Below are positions 43,544 to 51,945 of a DNA stretch of 64,000 nucleotides, piece after piece. The stretch spans positions 62,001 through 126,000 of the forward strand of contig NZ_JAFCTX010000011.1 in the NCBI RefSeq assembly GCF_049896245.1, in the 5' to 3' direction. The position numbers and the translations under genes are program-made. Each line of letters starts with the position of its first letter. Within the stretch, counting starts at the first letter, position 1. The notes below the pieces were generated by a model, which worked only from the letters and a program-made list of their open reading frames with translations, was not told the origin of the DNA and did no database searches. The DNA comes from Cypionkella sp049896245. GTDB taxonomy: Bacteria > Pseudomonadota > Alphaproteobacteria > Rhodobacterales > Rhodobacteraceae.

Positions 43544-44185
43544 ATGCGGGCTTTGGTGATTGGGGCTTCGGGCGGGATCGGGGCGGCTTTGGGGGAGGCT
43601 TTGGCTGTGCAGGGCGAGGTTGTGGCGTTGTCACGCGCGGCCGATGGCTTGGATGTGACGGATGAAACCTCGGTCGCGCGGGTGTTGGGCGCGGTTGCAG
43701 GGGTGTTTGACTGGGTGTTCATCGCCTCGGGGGCGTTGGGGGTGCCGGAGAAATCGTTGAAGGCTTTGGGGGCGCAAGCGATGCTGGAGCAATTCGCGGT
43801 GAATGCGGTGGGGCCTGCGTTGGTGATCAAGCATGTGGTGGCTCTGTTGCCGAAAGACCGGGTGGCGCGGGTGGGGGTGTTGTCGGCGCGTGTCGGCTCA
43901 ATCGGCGACAATGCTTTGGGCGGGTGGTATTCTTACCGGGCGGCGAAAGCGGCGTTGAATCAACTGGTGCATACGGCGGCGATTGAACTGGCGCGCAGCC
44001 ATCCTTTGGCGGTGTTGGCGTGCTTGCATCCGGGCACGGTGGCGACCTCGTTCACGGCTGGATATCCGGGACAGAAGGATGCAGCCGATCTGGCTGCAGC
44101 GCGGTTGATTGCGGTGTTGGAGGGGCTGACGCCAGCGCAGACGGGTGGGTTTTATGATTATGCGGCCAAGGTGGTGCCTTGGTAG
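43544..44185 (+). CDS. Short-chain dehydrogenase (C-factor/CsgA-like)
   Basis: 213 residues from the ATG at 43544 (MRALVIGASGGIGAALGEAL). The cofactor motif GASGGIG, the catalytic YSYRAAKAAL and the late CLHPGTVATSFTAGYPG mark the compact SDR group related to CsgA/C-factor, which lacks part of the usual C-terminal region. These proteins are often NAD(P)-dependent but many have unknown substrates. No RBS stands out beyond GGAGGATCAGG upstream. The DUF4279 gene follows 24 nt later. Confidence 0.88.
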   Translation: MRALVIGASGGIGAALGEALAVQGEVVALSRAADGLDVTDETSVARVLGAVAGVFDWVFIASGALGVPEKSLKALGAQAMLEQFAVNAVGPALVIKHVVALLPKDRVARVGVLSARVGSIGDNALGGWYSYRAAKAALNQLVHTAAIELARSHPLAVLACLHPGTVATSFTAGYPGQKDAADLAAARLIAVLEGLTPAQTGGFYDYAAKVVPW

Positions 44186-44209
44186 GTGGTAATAGCTATA
44201 GGAGTTTCG

Positions 44210-44646
44210 ATGGCACAACTGGTGGATACCTCAGTCTCGCTGTGCTTTACGGCGATGATCTGGACCCGGATGCTTTGACGGGCGCGCTCGGGGTTGCACC
44301 GTCGCGGTCCGAGTGTAAGGGCGAGGTTTTCGTTGGCAAGGCAGGCAGATCGCGCGTGGTGAAGACAGGGTATTGGCGGTTACAGAGCGAAAACAACCTG
44401 TCAGGCGATATGGACATACAGATTGCCGAGATGCTGGCGCAGATGACTGATAGCGATGTCGTTTGGCGCGACTTATCCCAGCGTTACGACGGCAGGATAT
44501 TCTTCGGCTGGTTTTTGACGTCAGGGAACGACATGGCAGACATATCCGCGCAGACCCTCCAAGCCTGTGCTGCACGCGGGTTGGCTTTTTGCTTTGACAT
44601 CTATAATTTTACCGACGAAAGCGCGGAGCCTTTGGCTACGGCCTAG
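44210..44646 (+). CDS. DUF4279 family protein with a probable 1-nt frameshift near its start
   Basis: AGGAG at 44200 and an ATG at 44210 give MAQLVDTSVSLCF, the expected DUF4279 opening, but the frame then fails; the family continues in the next frame as YGDDLDPDALTGALGVAPSRSECKG, RSRVVKTGYWRL and so on to the stop at 44646. The break lies in the TTT at 44246-44248, where one more T would restore the frame. So either the gene is broken, or the sequence has an indel error. An uninterrupted alternative would have to start at a TTG at 44179, which has no RBS. DUF4279 proteins are small and of unknown function. Convergent with the MORN gene. Confidence 0.7.
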
Positions 44647-44675
44647 CCGTATGAAGTGCTGTAGTGGCCTTTGAT

Positions 44676-46199
44676 CTAAGGTGTGGCCGGGGCCACCGTT
44701 TCGCCTGCGGGTGCGCCCTCTGCCGGGGCGGCGGGTGGTTCGGGAGCCACAGGGGAAGCAGGCGTTGCGGGGGCTTCGGGTGGCTGGGGTTGCGCCGGGG
44801 CATTGGGGAGAGGCCCGACCAGCACCCCGGCCTTCCACATGCCTTCCGAGATTTCACCGCCCTTATAGGTCAGCTTGCCCGTGCCCTCGCGTTTTCCTGC
44901 AACGAAGCCGCCCGCATAGCTGTCTGCGGTCGGATAGGTGGCAATGCCATTGCCCTGCATTTCGCCTGCCAACCAATCGCCACTGTAGCTAAAGCCATCA
45001 GGTTGCGTCAGCGCGCCTTTGCCATCACGCAGGCCCGCTTTGAAATTGCCCTTGTAGACCGTGCCATCCGCCCAAGTTGCGGTGCCGACGCCTTCGCGCA
45101 CGCCGGCTTTCCACGCGCCTTCATAGCGGAAGCCATCGGGATAGCTCATGGCACCGATGCCTTCGGGCTTTTCGCCCACCAGTGCCCCGGTGTAGGTCGC
45201 GCCATTGGCATAAACGGCGGTGCCTTGTCCGGTGATCGCCCCTTTCAGCCATTGGCCCGCGTAGCTGGAGCCATCGGCATAGCTGATCTTGCCCGCGCCC
45301 TCGGGCTGATCGGCCTTGAAGCCGCCCTCATAGGTCGACCGATCCGCATAGACCATGCGGCCCTGACCCTGCATCTGGCCTGCGACCCAATCGCCCTGAT
45401 AGCTGCTGCCATCCTTGGCGGTGAATGTGCCTTTGCCATCGCGCTTGTCGGCCTTGAAGCTGCCCTTATAGATATTGCCATTGGCATAGGTTTCAGTACC
45501 CTTGCCGACGCGCAGGCCTTCGACAAAATCGCCCTCGTAGACATCGCCATTCGGTTGGGTTAGCTTGCCCAAGCCGTTGATCTGGCCGTCTTTCCACGCG
45601 CCGACATAGGTCAGTTTGTTTGGCATGGTCAGCGTGCCGGTGCCTTGGCGCGCGCCGCCCACCAAGGTGCCGGTGTATGTGGTGCCATCGGGGTAGCGGA
45701 TCACCCCCTTGCCCTGCTTTTCGCCCATGCGCCAGAAGCCTGCATAGCTGTAGCCATTGGCATCGGTCAGCTTGCCGATGCCGTCATGCTTGCCATCGGT
45801 GAGCGCGCCAACATAGATCGAGCCATTGGCATAGGATGCGCGGCCTTGCCCAGTCATCTTGCCGCCGCGCCAGTCGCCGTCATAGGTGCCGCCATCGGCG
45901 AAGGTGATCTTGCCTTTGCCCTCGGGTTTCCCCGCCGCGAAGTGGCCCTCATAGACCGAACCGTTGGGATAATGTGCAACGCCGATGCCGCGGATTTCGC
46001 CGCCGACCCATTTGCCGGAGTATTCATAACCACTCGGCAGGCGGTAGGTGCCGGTACCATCTTGCAAGCCGTTGACGAAGGTGCCCTCGTAGACCGAGCC
46101 ATCGTCATATTGCTTGCTGATGATCTCGCCTGCGTCCTGTGCCAGTGCTGCCCCTGCCAGAGCCACCACCATCGCCGCCGCCAAGCTTACGTTGCGCAT
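44676..46199 (-). CDS. Secreted MORN-repeat protein
   Basis: 507 residues. A signal peptide (MRNVSLAAAMVVALAGAALAQ) is followed by about 19 MORN repeats of 23 residues each, of the form YxDGSxYEGxFxxGxxxGxG, from about residue 30 to 465, and then a Pro/Ala/Glu-rich tail (about 40 residues, PEAPATPASPVAPEPPA). Very few units deviate, though some lack the central Gly. MORN strands stack into a rod; bacterial members are mostly of unknown role, binding lipid or scaffolding partners. With a signal peptide this one is periplasmic or exported. Divergent from nadE by 126 nt. Confidence 0.88.
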   Translation of the reverse strand: MRNVSLAAAMVVALAGAALAQDAGEIISKQYDDGSVYEGTFVNGLQDGTGTYRLPSGYEYSGKWVGGEIRGIGVAHYPNGSVYEGHFAAGKPEGKGKITFADGGTYDGDWRGGKMTGQGRASYANGSIYVGALTDGKHDGIGKLTDANGYSYAGFWRMGEKQGKGVIRYPDGTTYTGTLVGGARQGTGTLTMPNKLTYVGAWKDGQINGLGKLTQPNGDVYEGDFVEGLRVGKGTETYANGNIYKGSFKADKRDGKGTFTAKDGSSYQGDWVAGQMQGQGRMVYADRSTYEGGFKADQPEGAGKISYADGSSYAGQWLKGAITGQGTAVYANGATYTGALVGEKPEGIGAMSYPDGFRYEGAWKAGVREGVGTATWADGTVYKGNFKAGLRDGKGALTQPDGFSYSGDWLAGEMQGNGIATYPTADSYAGGFVAGKREGTGKLTYKGGEISEGMWKAGVLVGPLPNAPAQPQPPEAPATPASPVAPEPPAAPAEGAPAGETVAPATP

Positions 46200-46325
46200 C
46201 ACCAATATCCCTGTTGTAGCAGCGCACCCTAACCGAGCCCGCGCCCTGCTGACAAGTCGCCCGCTTGGCCTTCCCCTCGGCCCTGAACCTGCTAGAACCG
46301 GGAAAACCCTAGCTCGGAGCATGAT

Positions 46326-47984
46326 ATGGCCGCGACGTTCCGCCTGACCCTCGCCCAGTTGAACCCCACTCTGGGCGCGATTGAGGCCAATGCAGCGCTG
46401 GCCTATGATACTTGGCTGCAGGGGCGCGAGGCCGGCGCGCAGATGGTGGCGGTGAGCGAGATGTTCATCACCGGCTATCAGACCCAAGATCTGGTGATGA
46501 AACCGGCATTTCATGCGGCTGCGATACAAGCGGTAGAGGCTTTGGCTCTGCGGATCGTCGATGGCCCGGCGCTGGGGATTGGCGGGCCTTGTGTGAAGGA
46601 CGGGCTGCTTTACAACGCTTATTACATCCTTGAGGGCGGCAAGATTGCGGCCACGGTGTTGAAGCACGAACTGCCGAACAGCGATGTGTTTGATGAAAAG
46701 CGGGTGTTCGCCTCGGCCCCGCCGCAGGGGCCATATCGGGTGGGACCGCTGCGCATCGGCTCGCCTATTTGTGAAGACGCTTGGCATTCGGACGTGTGTG
46801 AGACGCTGGCTGAGACCGGGGCGCAGATTTTGCTGGTGCCGAATGGCTCGCCCTATCACCGGGGTAAGCCGGCCGTGCGGACCAATCTGATGGTGGCGCG
46901 GGTGATCGAGACCGGGCTGCCGCTGGTCTATCTGAACATGATCGGGGGCCAAGATGATCAGGTGTTTGATGGGGCGTCTTTTGTGCTGAACCCCGGCGGG
47001 GTATTGGTGGCGCAACTGCCGCAGTTTGACGCTTGCGTGACGCATGTGGATTTTGAGGAAACCGCCGAGGGCTGGCGGGCTTTGCCGGGTATCATGGATA
47101 AGATGCCGATTTCCTATGAGGCGGATTACCGGGCCATGGTGATGTCTTTGCAGGACTATCTGGGAAAAACAGGGTTCAAGAAGGTGCTGCTGGGGCTGTC
47201 GGGGGGAATTGATAGCGCCATTGTGGCCGCAGTTGCCGCCGATGCGATTGGCCCGGAAAATGTGCGCTGTGTGATGCTGCCGTCGCGCTATACCTCGCAG
47301 ACTTCGCTGGAGGATGCGGCGCAGGTGGCGCGGGCTTTGGGCTGTCGCCTCGACACCGTGTCGATCTCGGGCGCGCAGGATGCGGTGGGCGAGGCTTTGG
47401 CGCATTTGTTTGAGGGCACACAGCCGGGGGTGACGGAGGAGAACGTGCAATCACGGCTGCGTGGGCTGTTGTTGATGGCGATGTCGAACAAGTTTGGCGA
47501 GATGCTGCTGACCACGGGCAACAAGTCTGAGATGGCGGTGGGGTATTGCACGATTTACGGCGATATGAACGGTGGCTATAACCCACTGAAAGACTTGTAT
47601 AAAACCCGTGTGTTTGACACCTGCCGTTGGAGGAATGACAACCACCGCCCGTGGATGCTGGCCCCGGCAGGGCAGGTGATCCCGCCGCGTGTGATCGACA
47701 AGCCGCCGAGTGCCGAGTTGCGGCCCGATCAGAAAGACGAAGACAGCCTGCCGCCCTATCCGGTGCTGGATGCGATTCTGGATGGGTTGGTAGAGCAGGA
47801 ATTGTCGGTGGCTGATCTGGTCGCCAAGGGCTTTGATCGCGCCACGGTGAAGAAGGTCGAACATCTGCTCTATATCAGCGAATACAAACGCTACCAATCC
47901 GCCCCCGGCACAAGGCTGACCCGCCGCGCTTTTGCCGGCGACCGCCGTTATCCGATCGCCAACCGCTGGCGCGACAACGCCTGA
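46326..47984 (+). CDS. nadE: Glutamine-dependent NAD+ synthetase
   Basis: 552 residues with two domains. The N-terminal nitrilase-type glutaminase has its Cys in PICEDAW (about residue 149) and a Glu/Lys pair (SEMFITGYQTQD, LKHELPNSDVFDE). The C-terminal synthetase has the PP-loop SGGIDSAIVAAVAADA and TGNKSEMAVGYCTIYGD. It amidates nicotinate adenine dinucleotide to NAD+ using glutamine. Size and order match the family. It is followed by a hairpin at 47997-48048. Confidence 0.96.
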   Translation: MAATFRLTLAQLNPTLGAIEANAALAYDTWLQGREAGAQMVAVSEMFITGYQTQDLVMKPAFHAAAIQAVEALALRIVDGPALGIGGPCVKDGLLYNAYYILEGGKIAATVLKHELPNSDVFDEKRVFASAPPQGPYRVGPLRIGSPICEDAWHSDVCETLAETGAQILLVPNGSPYHRGKPAVRTNLMVARVIETGLPLVYLNMIGGQDDQVFDGASFVLNPGGVLVAQLPQFDACVTHVDFEETAEGWRALPGIMDKMPISYEADYRAMVMSLQDYLGKTGFKKVLLGLSGGIDSAIVAAVAADAIGPENVRCVMLPSRYTSQTSLEDAAQVARALGCRLDTVSISGAQDAVGEALAHLFEGTQPGVTEENVQSRLRGLLLMAMSNKFGEMLLTTGNKSEMAVGYCTIYGDMNGGYNPLKDLYKTRVFDTCRWRNDNHRPWMLAPAGQVIPPRVIDKPPSAELRPDQKDEDSLPPYPVLDAILDGLVEQELSVADLVAKGFDRATVKKVEHLLYISEYKRYQSAPGTRLTRRAFAGDRRYPIANRWRDNA

Positions 47985-47996
47985 TCTGGCGCTTAT

Positions 47997-48048
47997 CGCT
48001 CCCTTACGGGCGCTCTGCGCTGCAGCGAGAAGCGCCCGCAAGGGAGCG
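47997..48048. repeat. 18-bp inverted repeat after nadE
   Basis: Arms CGCTCCCTTACGGGCGCT (47997-48014) and AGCGCCCGCAAGGGAGCG (48031-48048) match with one mismatch; the 16-nt loop itself contains CGCTGCAGCG. It lies between nadE and the YnfA gene and has no T tail. Confidence 0.75.
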
Positions 48049-48072
48049 TCGAGCGCGCCTTAAGGAGAAAAC

Positions 48073-48384
48073 ATGCCGCTTTACGTCCTCGCCGCCCTGC
48101 TCGAAATCGCTGGCTGCTTCGCGGTCTGGAGTTGGTGGCGGGGGGCCTCGGTGCTGTGGTTGATCCCCGGTGCGATGGGGTTGGCAGGCTTTGCTTATCT
48201 GCTTGCGCTTGCGCCACCGAGCCATGCGGGGCGCAGCTATGCGGCTTATGGCGGGGTGTATATCGCCGCCTCGGTGCTGTGGCTTTGGCTGGTTGAGGGC
48301 AGTCGCCCCGACTGGGCCGACCTTGGTGGTGCTGCTTTGGCGCTTGTCGGCGCGGCGCTGATTTTATGGGGCCCACGTAGCTAA
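48073..48384 (+). CDS. UPF0060 (YnfA) family membrane protein
   Basis: 103 residues with four membrane helices, the normal size. Family motifs LLEIAGCFAVWSWWRG and AYGGVYIAASVLWLWLVEGSRPDWADLGGAALALVGAALIL are intact. YnfA proteins belong near the small multidrug resistance exporters, but the function is unsettled. The ATG has AAGGAGAAAAC directly upstream. The stop overlaps the convergent kinase gene by 4 nt. Confidence 0.9.
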   Translation: MPLYVLAALLEIAGCFAVWSWWRGASVLWLIPGAMGLAGFAYLLALAPPSHAGRSYAAYGGVYIAASVLWLWLVEGSRPDWADLGGAALALVGAALILWGPRS

Positions 48385-49334
48385 ATTTCGCTGATTTCGC
48401 ACTCCGCCAGCAGGCGTTCGACATCCTGCAAGCGACAGAGCTGCGTTGCATCCGTCGTCACTGCCGCACTGGCCGAGGCCGAGCCATAGGCCAGCGCCAG
48501 CGCTGAATCCGCGCCGCGCGCAAGGCTGAGAACGAAGCCGGCCACGAAGCTGTCGCCTGCGCCAACCGTGCTGACCACCTGCACTTTGGCCGCCTTGGCA
48601 AACACCCGCCGCCCGGCTTCGGCCATCACCGAGCCATCCGCGCCGCGCGCCACAATCACCCGCCGTGCGACGCCGCATTTAACCAAATCAGACGCAAAAT
48701 CAGCGCTTTGCGCGCGGGTTTTTAGGGCGTGTCCTGCAATGCTTTCGGCTTCTTCGCCATCCATTCTCAGCACGAAAAGGCCGGCAATCGGATGGCTGAC
48801 CGCTTCGCGCAAGGGCGCGCCAGAGGTGTCCAGCACCACGTTCAGACCGGGCATCGAGCGTGCCAAGCGTGTGGGAAAATCCACCGGAACGCCGGGCGGC
48901 TGGCTGCCCGAAATCACCCCAATCGCCCCCGGTCGGGCCGAGGCGCGCAACAGCATGAATACCCGGTCCTGATCCGCCTCTGACCAAATCGGCCCCGGCA
49001 ACATGAAGCGGTACTGACTGCCCGTTTTGGCTTCGGTCACCGTGAGGCTTTGCCGGGTTTCACCGGGAGCGGTGAGCGCCAGAAACGGCACGGATTCGGC
49101 GCGGATCAATCCCGCCAGACGATCCCCGGTCAACCCGCCCAAAGCCACCAGCGCAAGGCTTTCACCACCCAAAGCCGCAATCGCGCGGCTGACATTCAAG
49201 CCGCCGCCGCCGGGATCGAGCAGCGGTTCTGAACAACGCAATTTCTGATCCGGCACCAATTCCGCCACCCCCGTCGCCATATCCAACGCGGGGTTCAGGG
49301 TGAGGGTGAGGATCGGGGTTTGCTGGGAAACCAT
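48381..49334 (-). CDS. PfkB-family sugar kinase (phosphofructokinase-like)
   Basis: 317 residues. PfkB hallmarks: TLTLNPALDMATGV at the start (typical of 1-phosphofructokinase and 6-phosphofructokinase II), PGGGGLNVSRAIAALGG, and the C-terminal anion-hole STVGAGDSFVAGFVLSLARG. It phosphorylates a sugar phosphate with ATP; fructose 6-phosphate, fructose 1-phosphate or tagatose 6-phosphate are the usual choices. No other sugar-uptake gene is near. It ends convergent to the YnfA gene and follows a secreted protein gene by 12 nt. Confidence 0.88.
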   Translation of the reverse strand: MVSQQTPILTLTLNPALDMATGVAELVPDQKLRCSEPLLDPGGGGLNVSRAIAALGGESLALVALGGLTGDRLAGLIRAESVPFLALTAPGETRQSLTVTEAKTGSQYRFMLPGPIWSEADQDRVFMLLRASARPGAIGVISGSQPPGVPVDFPTRLARSMPGLNVVLDTSGAPLREAVSHPIAGLFVLRMDGEEAESIAGHALKTRAQSADFASDLVKCGVARRVIVARGADGSVMAEAGRRVFAKAAKVQVVSTVGAGDSFVAGFVLSLARGADSALALAYGSASASAAVTTDATQLCRLQDVERLLAECEISEI

Positions 49335-49346
49335 GGGACCTTTGCC

Positions 49347-49922
49347 CTATTCGATGATCTCAATGGTATTCTGAAAAGTGCCTACCTTTTCAGAATTCTT
49401 GTCGCGCAGCGTGGTTTCCAAGACATAGCGGCCGGGGACGATACCCGACAATGTATAGGTCAGATTGGCCTGAAACTCACGGTTCTGATAACGCGAGGTC
49501 AGGTCGAGATTGGCGACCGACGGCAATTCGCCCAATACCTCGCCCGCCTCGGTCATCACCTTCAGATCGACAATGAAACCAATGGTATAAAGCCCATCCC
49601 CGCCCGAGCCATAGCCAAACCCAAACGGCTCGGCATAGATCAGAATCGGCTCATCCAGTTTGAACTTTTCATCCGGGCGCGGGTTGTAGATGCCATATCC
49701 CGCAGCGGGTTGCGTCACCAGAACGGTCTGATGAATACCGATCTCTTTGCTGCTGTCCCACACCGTCGCCAGCAGGGCGTTCGCTGCATCTATCGCCCCG
49801 CTGGCGTTATCGGCGGCCATCAAGGCCTCAATCTCAGCGGCTTTGTCCACGACCGGCCCTGCACCGGCAGGCAGTGCAAGCGCTGTGCCGAGAACAACGG
49901 CGGCGACGGTTTTGGCAAACAT
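49347..49922 (-). CDS. Secreted hypothetical protein
   Basis: 191 residues. A signal peptide (MFAKTVAAVVLGTALALPAGA) is followed by a mature domain rich in beta strands, with EKFKLDEPILIYAEPFGFGYG, SRYQNREFQANLTYTLSGIVPGRYVLETTLRDK and a C-terminal NTIEIIE. I do not recognise a named family; the pattern resembles an immunoglobulin-like periplasmic fold. The gene is 12 nt upstream of the PfkB kinase start and may share its transcript. Confidence 0.72.
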   Translation of the reverse strand: MFAKTVAAVVLGTALALPAGAGPVVDKAAEIEALMAADNASGAIDAANALLATVWDSSKEIGIHQTVLVTQPAAGYGIYNPRPDEKFKLDEPILIYAEPFGFGYGSGGDGLYTIGFIVDLKVMTEAGEVLGELPSVANLDLTSRYQNREFQANLTYTLSGIVPGRYVLETTLRDKNSEKVGTFQNTIEIIE

Positions 49923-50040
49923 CGATCAACTCCCCAATTTCAGATTAAAATCATCACACTGCGCGGGCAGGATACAACTGCCATGATAGAAAGATTTTTA
50001 CGCGCTGTCCAAGCGGCAAGCGTGCGGGCGTGTGGATTGT

Positions 50041-50451
50041 TTATTCCCACCACGGATCAATCGCGCCGATTTCGGCGTCGCTCCAGCCAAAATGATGCGC
50101 AAGCTCATGCACCAAGACATGGGTCACCAGCTCTTGCAGGGTAACATTGCCGCGCTCAATCCATTCATCCAAGATCGGGCGACGGAACAGCCAGATCATA
50201 TCGGGTTGAAGCGGTTGATCTAACACGGATTTCTCGGTCAGCGGGATGCCGTCGTAAAGCCCGGTCAGCTCAAACGGGCTTTCGCATCCGAGTTCTGCCA
50301 GCATGTCATCGCTGGCAAAATCCTCGATCCGCAGCGCGACTTGGCCGGCTGCCAAGCGGTAAGGCTGCGGCAAATCGGCGATGGCGGCGCGGGCGAGGGC
50401 CTCGATTTCTTCGGCAGCGGGGCTGGTCAGGCTGGCATGGGGCGTGGTCAT
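50041..50451 (-). CDS. Minimal zincin metallopeptidase-like protein
   Basis: 136 residues from the ATG at 50451. The zinc site THVLVHELAHHFGWSDAEI contains the HExxH core with the third ligand region shortly after, as in the small PF06262 metallopeptidase family. Proteolytic activity of this family is not well shown. It is divergent from gltX, and the DNA between starts (96 nt) is likely a shared promoter. A much longer open frame on the same strand spans gltX but only this end is gene-like. Confidence 0.88.
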   Translation of the reverse strand: MTTPHASLTSPAAEEIEALARAAIADLPQPYRLAAGQVALRIEDFASDDMLAELGCESPFELTGLYDGIPLTEKSVLDQPLQPDMIWLFRRPILDEWIERGNVTLQELVTHVLVHELAHHFGWSDAEIGAIDPWWE

Positions 50452-50547
50452 GCGCCGCAGCCTAGTCGCCGCGCGGAAAGCTGCAAGGCGATAACTGGAC
50501 AAATGGTGGGCCATATGACAGGGAAGGCCGATTGCAGGAGAGCCGAA

Positions 50548-51882
50548 ATGACCGATCGTCCCACGATTACCCGCTTTGCCCCGTCGCCCACCGGCTATAT
50601 CCATGTCGGCAATTTGCGCACGGCGCTGATGAACTATCTGATCACTCGCAAAGCTGGGGGGACGTTCATTCTGCGGCTTGATGATACGGATCAGGAACGC
50701 TCGAAACAGGAATACATTGATGGCCTGCTGTTCGATCTGGATTGGCTGGGACTGCATTGGGACCGGGTGGAGCAGCAATCTCTGCGGTTTGACCGGTATC
50801 GCGAGGCGGCGGATCAGTTGCGCGGCGCTGGTCGTTTCTATGAGTGTTTTGAGTCTCCGGTTGAGCTGGACCTGAAGCGCAAGAAGCAGTTGAACATGCA
50901 CAAGCCGCCGGTTTATGACCGCGCATCGCTGCGCATGACCGATGCGGAAAAGGCCAAAGCGCGCGAAGAAGGCCGCGCGGGCTATTGGCGCTTCCGCTTG
51001 GATCAGCAGCGGATTGAGTGGACCGATGGTATCCTTGGGCCGATCTCGATTGATGCGGCGTCGGTGTCTGATCCGGTGCTGATCCGGGCGGATGGACAGA
51101 TTTTGTATACGTTCGCCTCGTCGGTGGATGATATCGACATGGGCGTCACCTCGATCGTGCGCGGGGCGGACCATGTGACCAACACCGCAACCCAGATTCA
51201 GATCATGCAGGCGATGGGTGGCACGCCGCCGAATTTCTCGCACCACTCGCTGTTGACCGGGCCGAAGGGGGAGGAATTGTCCAAGCGTCTGGGCACCCTC
51301 AGCCTGCGCGATCTGCGCGCACGTGGGGTAGAGCCGATGGCGCTTTTGTCGCTGATGGCGCGGCTGGGCTCGTCGAAGCCGGTGGAACTGGCCACGTCGA
51401 TGCAAGACCTGATCGACAGCTTTGATATTGGCAGCTTTGGCCCGGCGCCGACTAAGTTTGATGCCGAAGACCTGTTCCCGCTGACCCGCGCGCATGTGCA
51501 AAGCCTGCCATTGGCAAATGTGGCTGACAAGATCGCGGCGCTGGGTGTGCCAGCGGATAAGGCGGAATTGTTCTGGAACGTCGCCAAGGCCAACATCACC
51601 GTGCTGGCCGATCTGGAGGGCTGGTGGACCTTGTTCCGCGATGGTGCTACCCCGCTCGTCGATGACGAAGACCGCGATTTTGTCGCCCAAGCCTTTGAGA
51701 TGCTGCCAGAAGGCCCGTGGACAATCGCGACCTGGGGCGAGTGGACGACGGCAGTGAAAGAGGCGACAGGGCGCAAGGGCAAGACCCTGTTCCGCCCGCT
51801 ACGCCGCGCTGTTACTGGGCTGGATGCTGGGCCAGAGATGGCGGATGTGATGCCGTTGCTGCAGAAGCGCCCAAGCCTCTAA
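50548..51882 (+). CDS. gltX: Glutamyl-tRNA synthetase
   Basis: 444 residues from the ATG at 50548, preceded by CAGGAG. Class I signatures are RFAPSPTGYIHVGNLRTAL (the HIGH motif as HVGN) and GPKGEELSKRLG (the KMSKS motif as ELSKR). It charges tRNA-Glu, and in alphaproteobacteria without GlnRS also tRNA-Gln. It is shorter than the usual ~470 residues, and the KMSKS variant is the type seen in second GltX copies, so a paralogue elsewhere in the genome is likely. Confidence 0.95.
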   Translation: MTDRPTITRFAPSPTGYIHVGNLRTALMNYLITRKAGGTFILRLDDTDQERSKQEYIDGLLFDLDWLGLHWDRVEQQSLRFDRYREAADQLRGAGRFYECFESPVELDLKRKKQLNMHKPPVYDRASLRMTDAEKAKAREEGRAGYWRFRLDQQRIEWTDGILGPISIDAASVSDPVLIRADGQILYTFASSVDDIDMGVTSIVRGADHVTNTATQIQIMQAMGGTPPNFSHHSLLTGPKGEELSKRLGTLSLRDLRARGVEPMALLSLMARLGSSKPVELATSMQDLIDSFDIGSFGPAPTKFDAEDLFPLTRAHVQSLPLANVADKIAALGVPADKAELFWNVAKANITVLADLEGWWTLFRDGATPLVDDEDRDFVAQAFEMLPEGPWTIATWGEWTTAVKEATGRKGKTLFRPLRRAVTGLDAGPEMADVMPLLQKRPSL

Positions 51883-51887
51883 GCCTT

Positions 51888-51935
51888 TCACATTGGCTTA
51901 AATATTCTGGGGGTGCGGGGGCTAGCCCCCGCTTC
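51888..51935. repeat. Dispersed hairpin/AAATATTC element between gltX and cobS
   Basis: CTTTCACATTGGCTTAAATA is followed by TTCTGGGGGTGCGGGGGCTAGCCCCCGC, whose last part is a GGGGGCTAGCCCCC hairpin. It lies between convergent genes and resembles an intrinsic terminator with the T-rich tail on the minus strand. Confidence 0.65.
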
Positions 51936-51945
51936 TGGCCTCAAT

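Noticed and set aside
43318..43665. Overlapping small open frames before the SDR at 43544
   Set aside because: Frames have no motif, start without an RBS and run into the SDR in the wrong frame.
44740..46100. Regularly spaced DNA repeats, CRISPR-like at first sight
   Set aside because: The repeats are 69 nt, in frame, degenerate and code for MORN units; no constant repeat plus unique spacers.
46200..47450. N-terminal extension of the MORN protein to over 900 residues
   Set aside because: It is antisense of nadE; a clear signal peptide begins at 46199.
50452..51690. A long open frame upstream of and continuous with the zincin gene, opposite gltX
   Set aside because: Only the last 136 residues have family motifs; the rest is antisense of gltX.
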